From contig JAGPYM010000007.1 of assembly GCA_020736575.1 (NCBI GenBank), positions 1,612,001 through 1,676,000 of the forward strand: a stretch of 64,000 bases of DNA. The letters run 5' to 3'. Made by a program: the position numbers and the translations under genes. Of this stretch, positions 58,581-64,000 are shown piece after piece; position 1 is the stretch's first letter; each line of letters begins with the position of its first letter. The DNA comes from Thelonectria olida (taxonomy: Eukaryota; Ascomycota; Sordariomycetes; Hypocreales; Nectriaceae). A model generated the notes under the pieces. The model saw only the letters and a program-made list of their open reading frames with translations, was not told the origin of the DNA and did not search any database.

Positions 58581-59131
58581 GTAGGAAAGTAGAGAATACT
58601 AAAGGAAAAACAAAAAGCAAAGAACGTAAAGAGAAATGGAAGAAATAGGGATAACAGGCGTGATTTGCTCTTGGTACGACATCACCAGGCATTCAAGGCA
58701 GTTGCCCTCGCAAACAGGGCGATAAAAGGTTCTATTCCCCATTTGAAAGAGTTCAAGGTGACTGGGTTCAACCCGTCATTCTCCCCTTTATCCACCTATA
58801 CGTGTAAGAGCTGCTATGGAGGCAAGTGGCATATCCTGTGAAACATGAGAGAAATATGTATTCCGCTGAAGCATGACGAGCAAGGAATGGCGTATTGCCC
58901 ATTTGGTCGTTTGCTCTTCGCTCAGCACCGTATTTTGAGGAGCAAGGCATTAACCGTTGCCCTCGAGATGAACAGGGGAATTGGTTCAAGCGACTAGATG
59001 CCCTCTCAGAGACTGTACTGCCAACGAACACAATGAAGAGGAATTTTCCCATAACTATTTCTCGTGTTGACATCTTTGACTTGTTGTAGACTTGTAGCAC
59101 AGTGGCGAGTCTATCAAAGGCTGCTCCCTAT
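58581..59131. other. Intergenic region
   Basis: About 550 bp between the pseudogene and the stop of the ankyrin-WD40 gene. Only short frames; no motif recognised. Confidence 0.45.
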
Positions 59132-62100
59132 CTAGCTTCCTCCTCCTTCGTACCGACCGTAGGACCAAATGCGAGCAACCATGTCGCCAGAGCCAGTTGC
59201 GAAGAAGTCTCCTTGGGGAGGCGCCGCGACTGAAAGAACCGAGTTCTTATGGCCCTGGACCAGACATTGTGATATGCCTGTTCGTGGATCCCAGAGCTGG
59301 CAACCCCTATCCTTAGACCCAGACAGCAGCCACTTTGCGCCAGGAGTGAATGCAACCGACAGGACAAAGGCCTGGTGGCCCTCGATTGTCTTGATACACT
59401 TGCCTCTACTTGGACGTATACTCTGGAGGGGCACACTGAGATCCCACACCTTGATAGTCTGGTCGAAGCTGCCCGAGGCGAGGTTCTCTCCATCGGGTGA
59501 AAAGGCGACCGAATAGACACCTTCGCTGTGTCCATCAGGGCCTTCAATACGCACAAGAGGGACGCCTGTGCGGGTTTCCCAGACCCATATGCAACCGTTT
59601 ACTGCGCCTGAAGCGATGAGTTGCATCTCTGGTGAGAAAGCGACGCTCGCGACACTATCTTCGACGGCGAAAGTAAGGGTATTATTCCCCGTGCCGACAT
59701 CCCACAAACGGACAGTCTTATCGCCACTACCTGAAACAATCATTCGCCCATCTTGTGAAAAGTCTATCGAATAAATATCCGACGTATGGCCCTCGAGTTT
59801 GGTTTGGATTGTACGGGATTGGATATCCCAGACCTGGAAATGTTGGTGTTTAGTACAGTTGGGGCTGGATAAGTTGGGAAGAAACTCACGTAAACCATAT
59901 AATCCTCCAAGCTAGCTGTAGCCAGACAGCTACCATTAGGGCTGAAGCACACGCTGCGTACATACGTTTCTTCGACCGTATCGGAAGCCTTGTGATCCAG
60001 GACACACACCTTCTCGCCAGTCTCTACCTCGAAGATCTGGGCAGCCCGTTCACTGCCAGTCGCGAGGTACTTGCCATCGTGACTAAACTTCACGCAGCAC
60101 ACAACAGTTGAATGTTTGAGTGAGTGGACTAGATTGATGTCGAGGTCTCGTGGTAGTTGAGGGTTAAAGATGACCCGCCAATCTGGACCATCCTTCTTGT
60201 AGAGGGGAGGCACGGAATCAAAGTCGAACTCCTTAGGAGCCTTGGCAACGGGGACGGCTTGAGTATCGTCGGGGGTCGGATTGCCGAGCTCGGACGATGG
60301 AGCCTTCTCTGGAAAGTCCATGTTCGGTTGCAGCAGCCGGATGATGTCCTGATGTCCCTCCTCGACGGCAATCGAGAGTGGTATCCGTCCATCCTTCTCC
60401 ATCACCTGGTCGTCGGCGCCTTCGTCAAGCAGCATTCCGACGATAGCGCTGTGTCCGTTCCTAGTGGCGTTATGTAGGGGCGTCCGGCCATCGTGGTCAA
60501 TAAAGTCGATATTAGCTCCCATCTCGATTAGTATGTTAACGATTTCCTCACATCCAGCCTTAGCGGCCAAATGTAGGGGCGTTTGGCCAAAATTGTCCAT
60601 AGGTTCGAGTTTAGCATCTCTCTCAAGCAGCATTGCGACGATTTCCTCACATCCAGCCTTAGCGGCCAAATGTAGGGGCGTCCGGCGAAAAGTATCCACA
60701 TGTTCGAGTTTAGCGCCTCTCTCAAGCAGCATTCCGACGATATTGTTACATCCAAGCTCAGCGGCCAAATGTAGGGGCGTCTGTCCATCGAGGTCAAAAA
60801 AGTCGATATTGGCTCCCATCTCGATTAGCATGCTAACGGTTTCCTCACATCCAGCCGCAGCGGCCAAATGTAGGGGCGTCCGGCGAAAAGTATCCACATG
60901 TTCGAGTTTAGCGCCTCTCTCAAGCAGCATTCCGACGATATTATTACATCCAGCCTCAGCGGCCAAATGCAGGGGCGTCTGTGCATTATTGTCAATGAAG
61001 TCGATATTGGCTCCCATCTTGATTAGTATGCTGACGATATCCTCACATCCAGCCTTAGCGGCTAAATGTAGGGGCGTCTGTCCATCGAGGTCAAAAAAGT
61101 CGATATTGGCTCCCATCTTGATTAGCATCCTAACAATATCCTCACATCCAGCCTTAGCGGCCAAATGTAGGGGCGTCCGGCGAAGACTGTCCCTACATTC
61201 GAGAACGGCACCTCTCTCAACCAGCATTCTGACGATAGCGTCGTGTCCATTCTTGGCGGCATAACATAGGGGTGTTCGTATAAGATTGTCCCTATGTTCG
61301 AGATCGGCACCTCTCTCAAGCAGTATTCTCACAATAGCGTCGTGTCCCTTCTCGGCGGCATAGTGGAGAGGTGTCGGGAGAAGACACTCGCCCCCGGAAT
61401 CAATATCGGCTCCCTTCTCGATTAACCGCCTGACAGTAACCTCATTTCCATTCTCGACGGCCCGCGATAGCACCGTCCGGCCATTTTGGTCCGGGGCGTT
61501 CAATCTTGCCCCCATGGCTTCGATGATCTCATATGGCAAAGCCGGCTGGCAGCCCAGGGTTTTAACGGCGGCACTTCTGACACTCTCGTCCAGGTCGCCC
61601 AGCTGTTCGGCTAGGGATTTCATTGATGCTGCTTCAGAGTCGTCGGCCATTTCCCAATGTTTACATTTGGAGGTATATCCCGCTTCCTCACTCATGAGTA
61701 GCTTTGAGAAGTCGGCCGGGGCCTGCCCATGATCTCCAGCTGCAGAGAAGCCGAGGCTGCTTGCATTTGACTTGGCATCACTGGTCTTGCCTTGAGACTC
61801 GAGTCTCGCCGCCTGCACCGAGTCGTTTGTCCCTCCATTTTCTTGCCCGTCCTCAGCATTGGGCAAGACGAAGAGAGCGAGGTCCTCCATATGAGTGGCT
61901 AAATGTTTCTGCAGCGCCGAGAATGAGAGTTCCTCTCCACACACCAGGCATTCATATTTCTCGCAGTTTACGTCACCGACCTGGTGATCACATAGATCCA
62001 GAATGACGCCTAACTGTGCCGGTGAGATGGATTCGCCATAGTGCTCCCGGAGGTGTCTTGACATTTCCGTCTTGCTGGGGTACGTGCTGGGGCACTCTTT

Positions 62101-63539
62101 GCAGACATAGGTGCGGCGGTGAATCTGAAGTTCGTGATACATCCACTCGTGGCGGCTGACATAGAGCTTGTCAGAATTCTGGCAGTCTTTGAATGTGCAG
62201 ACATAGGGACGGAGATCGTGGAATACATGGCGCCTATGGGTTTTCTAATCAGCACGGTTAAAGCGGTATTTAACAGGGTTGAACCTACTTCCACGACTGC
62301 CTGTTCTGCATCTCGCTCGACTCGAGCGTCATCCCACAGTACGGACATGGAAAGGTTGTCTTTCCATTCTCCGTCTTTGGGGGATCTGGGACAGTATTTG
62401 AACGCCCTTGACCGATATTTGTGGGAGCGTAGACTGTTCGTGGCCGGACGTTTGTCTTGGTATCGTGGACGTCTGAGACGGCAGCTGTAGAGAAGCTCTG
62501 CTTGGACATGGTTGACTTTGGCCCTGCACGAGGGAATTTGAAACCCGGCTGTTTGAGGGTGGATGTCTGGCTTTGCGATTCCTCCCTGGTTTCTGGTCCT
62601 TTGGCAGGATGCTTCACCAAGTCTGGTCTTGCAAGCCGGCCTGGGTCGAGTTTATGCTGCTCGGGATCATATGGGTGATCGGTCCAATACTGAAGTTGCT
62701 CTCGGCGCCTCGTGTTCGCTCTTGAAAGTCGTTGGCAGTACCACAGAATGTCATCGACATCATTACGCGCCGATCCTTGTCCCATGGCAGCAGCTTCCTC
62801 GTCCTCAAAGCTAACGCTCCGCTCGCTCTTTGTCAAGCCACGCCATTGCAGCACCTTCTCTACGATGTGACTCTCGTCTGACTTTATGAAGCTGACCATG
62901 AGTGGTAGCGAGTCCGGCTTGTCTAGTACGGCTGCGCGCAGCTTAGAACTGATAGAGCGGATGTATTTGTCCGCTATCTTAGGGCGCCGGAGCAAGGAGG
63001 AAAGGTCATATAGCGACCGGATCTGGTCCGTTATTTGCTGGACGAGCAGACAGATCTTTGGCATCCTGGTACGCTGGGGTTCTTCCTCATCGTCTGAATC
63101 AGAGTTAGAGTCGGCGCTGACGCTGCTGACCGAATCATGGTCCGACCCGACGATGGGATCATACTTTCTGTTGGTGATGGATGTAGCTGAAGCCGAGTCA
63201 GATAAATGCATCAATCATCTTGATTTACTTGCCTTGGCAGAGAAGCCCGCTCAGTCGCATGAAAATGGCCTCTACCAAGCCTTTGAGGTTCTCGTCGTGC
63301 CTGAGCGTGTCATCTAATGAACCTCGAGCCCTTTCCGGAAGGTCTGCTTTGGTCTGGTCTCCCCAGATCTTGGCTCTCCCGTACTGGTCCAACATCTCGG
63401 CAAGATGAACTTGCTTCAGACGAACTGCACGGCAATTCTGTTCGCTCAGGGATAGTAGAAAATCCTGGAACAGCCGCATGCATTCGGCATATGACTTCGA
63501 GAGCGATGGCGCAGTTGCTTCGGTCGAGATGGCCTCCAT
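59132..63539 (-). CDS. C2H2 zinc finger-ankyrin-Tup1-like WD40 fusion protein
   Basis: Predicted 1416 residues in four exons. Introns are 63187-63232 (46 bp, GC-AG type with CAAG|GCAAGT donor and CTGAC branch), 62234-62288 (GTAGGT...ATAG) and 59834-59889 (GTGAGT...CCAG). The N-terminal 380 residues are helical with an Asp/Ser-rich patch. C2H2-like fingers follow at about 385-510 (FPCPYCGM, YVCKECPSTYPSKTEMSRH, YECLVCGEELSF...HLATH), as in the acuF-like C2H2 family of fungi. Twelve ankyrin repeats occupy about 640-1040. A WD40 domain takes up about 1085-1416 and opens with DWRVIFNPQLPRDLDINLVH, the Tup1/RcoA propeller entry; it continues with VVCCVKFSHDGKYLATG, LSGSKDRGCQLWDPRTGI and FATGSGDMVARIWSYG, all close to Tup1. 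The Tup1 N-terminal tetramerisation domain is absent. Function is unknown: a transcriptional corepressor-like scaffold, or a recognition protein with Tup1 as decoy, are both possible. Confidence 0.85.
60320..61510 (-). repeat. Twelve 99-bp ankyrin-coding repeats, internally homogenised
   Basis: Tandem units of 33 codons with the PLHLAA...A.CE.IV.ML...GA core. Outer units have diverged, while units 4 to 10 are nearly identical in DNA. A two-unit (198 bp) block is duplicated: about 82 bp starting at 60663 reappears unchanged starting at 60861. Another segment recurs after exactly three units (60774 and 61071). This indicates recent unit exchange or gain within the array. Confidence 0.9.
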
Positions 63540-63933
63540 AACGGTCGAGTTGAGGAATATAATGATAGGTATGGATTTATCAGTCTGGTGCTGCAAAATT
63601 ACCGCTGGCTTTTGACGCTTGACTGAGCCTTGTCAAGGACTCGCAGCAAAAGGAGGGGTTCCCAACCTATGAGAACCTTTCTCTGGCCACACACTGCATG
63701 CTGCGGAACGGCCTTTAACCAACCACTGCCCAGCAAAGGACCCAGTCTCTGCTGACAACCGTGGCACAGCCTGGTTGGAGCCTAACATGTTCAACCGAAA
63801 GAAATACCGCGGGGTTGTGATCAAAACTCCCTCACCCGCCTTTGTCCATTTTCAACCCCATCTTCAGCCTATTCCGTGAGTCGTTAGCATCTGGCCTTGA
63901 CGTAACACTCAGAAACCGTCAAGCGGTCATGCC
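63540..63933. promoter_or_regulatory. Divergent promoter at the right end
   Basis: The 394 bp between the ankyrin-WD40 start and the divergent start at 63934 must serve both genes. No specific motif was recognised. Confidence 0.5.
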
Positions 63934-64000
63934 ATGGCTGAAATCGCAGGCCTCGTTCTTGGCGGCATCCCAATCGCCATCTGGGCATTGGAGAAGTACG
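63934..64000 (+). CDS. N-terminus of a fungal HeLo-like/DUF7580-type protein (partial)
   Basis: The ATG at 63934 opens a frame of 22 codons to the right edge (MAEIAGLVLGGIPIAIWALE, then KY). This matches the common start of fungal proteins of the form M..IE(I/V)AGLVLG.IP..I.AL..Y, which carry a helical N-terminal domain related to HeLo-like/DUF7580 and occur in cell-death and STAND-type immune proteins. It is head to head with the ankyrin-WD40 gene. Only the first residues are visible, so the rest is unknown; the family call is from memory of the N-terminal pattern. Confidence 0.5.
   Translation, partial: MAEIAGLVLGGIPIAIWALEKY

Noticed and set aside
58760..58780. GGGTTCAACCC word resembling a tRNA T-arm
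   Set aside because: No A-box, acceptor stem or anticodon arm could be arranged around it.
60464..61264. 266-codon plus-strand frame with a repeated SSHPALAAKCRGV-like pattern, resembling a repeat protein
   Set aside because: It is the exact antisense of the ankyrin repeats. Its periodicity comes from the 99-bp repeat, and the minus-strand frame has clear ankyrin and WD40 homology.

Overview
The window is nuclear DNA of a filamentous ascomycete (Pezizomycotina, most likely a Sordariomycete). The evidence is short introns of about 45-95 bp with GTAAGT-type donors and CTAAC branch sites, two HET-domain genes, a giant siderophore NRPS, a secreted galactose oxidase, and a decayed gene whose two nonsense codons look like RIP transitions (CpA to TpA). 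No RNA gene, transposon or CRISPR array was recognised.

Layout. 1-6190 (-): N-terminal 2051 residues of a giant DUF6606/DUF3638-family protein that runs off the left edge. 7.4-8.8 kb (+): the 3' part of an unrecognised gene. 10.6-12.7 kb (+): secreted galactose oxidase. 13.1-15.0 kb (-): MFS sugar transporter. 15-19.9 kb: gene-poor, with coding-like debris. 19.9-21.0 kb (-): SDR oxidoreductase. 21.7-28.5 kb: two HET-domain genes separated by gene debris. 28.9-54.5 kb: siderophore island. 55.1-56.5 kb (-): secreted FMN alpha-hydroxy-acid oxidase/dehydrogenase. 57.7-58.6 kb (+): pseudogene. 59.1-63.5 kb (-): a zinc finger-ankyrin-WD40 fusion. 63934 to the right edge (+): start of a divergent gene.

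The siderophore island is the functional core. It holds a siderophore-iron MFS transporter, an MRP-type ABC transporter, a SidF/SidL-type N5-hydroxyornithine acyltransferase and a 4910-residue ferrichrome-type NRPS (A-T-C, A-T-C, A-T-C, T-C, T-C, the SidC/NPS2 layout). The ABC and acyltransferase genes diverge from a 1.25 kb promoter that carries a perfect 18-bp palindrome. The transporter promoter holds two exact ATCTGATAA motifs, one on each strand, which match the known recognition sequence of the iron-repressing GATA factors (SreA/Urbs1 type). The proposed flow is ornithine hydroxylation (no ornithine monooxygenase is encoded here), acylation by the transferase, peptide assembly by the NRPS, then movement across membranes by the ABC and MFS proteins.

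The least ordinary gene is at the right end. It joins an N-terminal helical and C2H2 region and 12 homogenised ankyrin repeats to a seven-bladed WD40 domain that reads like the C-terminus of the general corepressor Tup1/RcoA, not like the usual NLR-type WD40 arrays. It is paired head to head with a gene whose first residues resemble fungal HeLo-like/DUF7580 N-termini, so this may be an allorecognition or immune locus.
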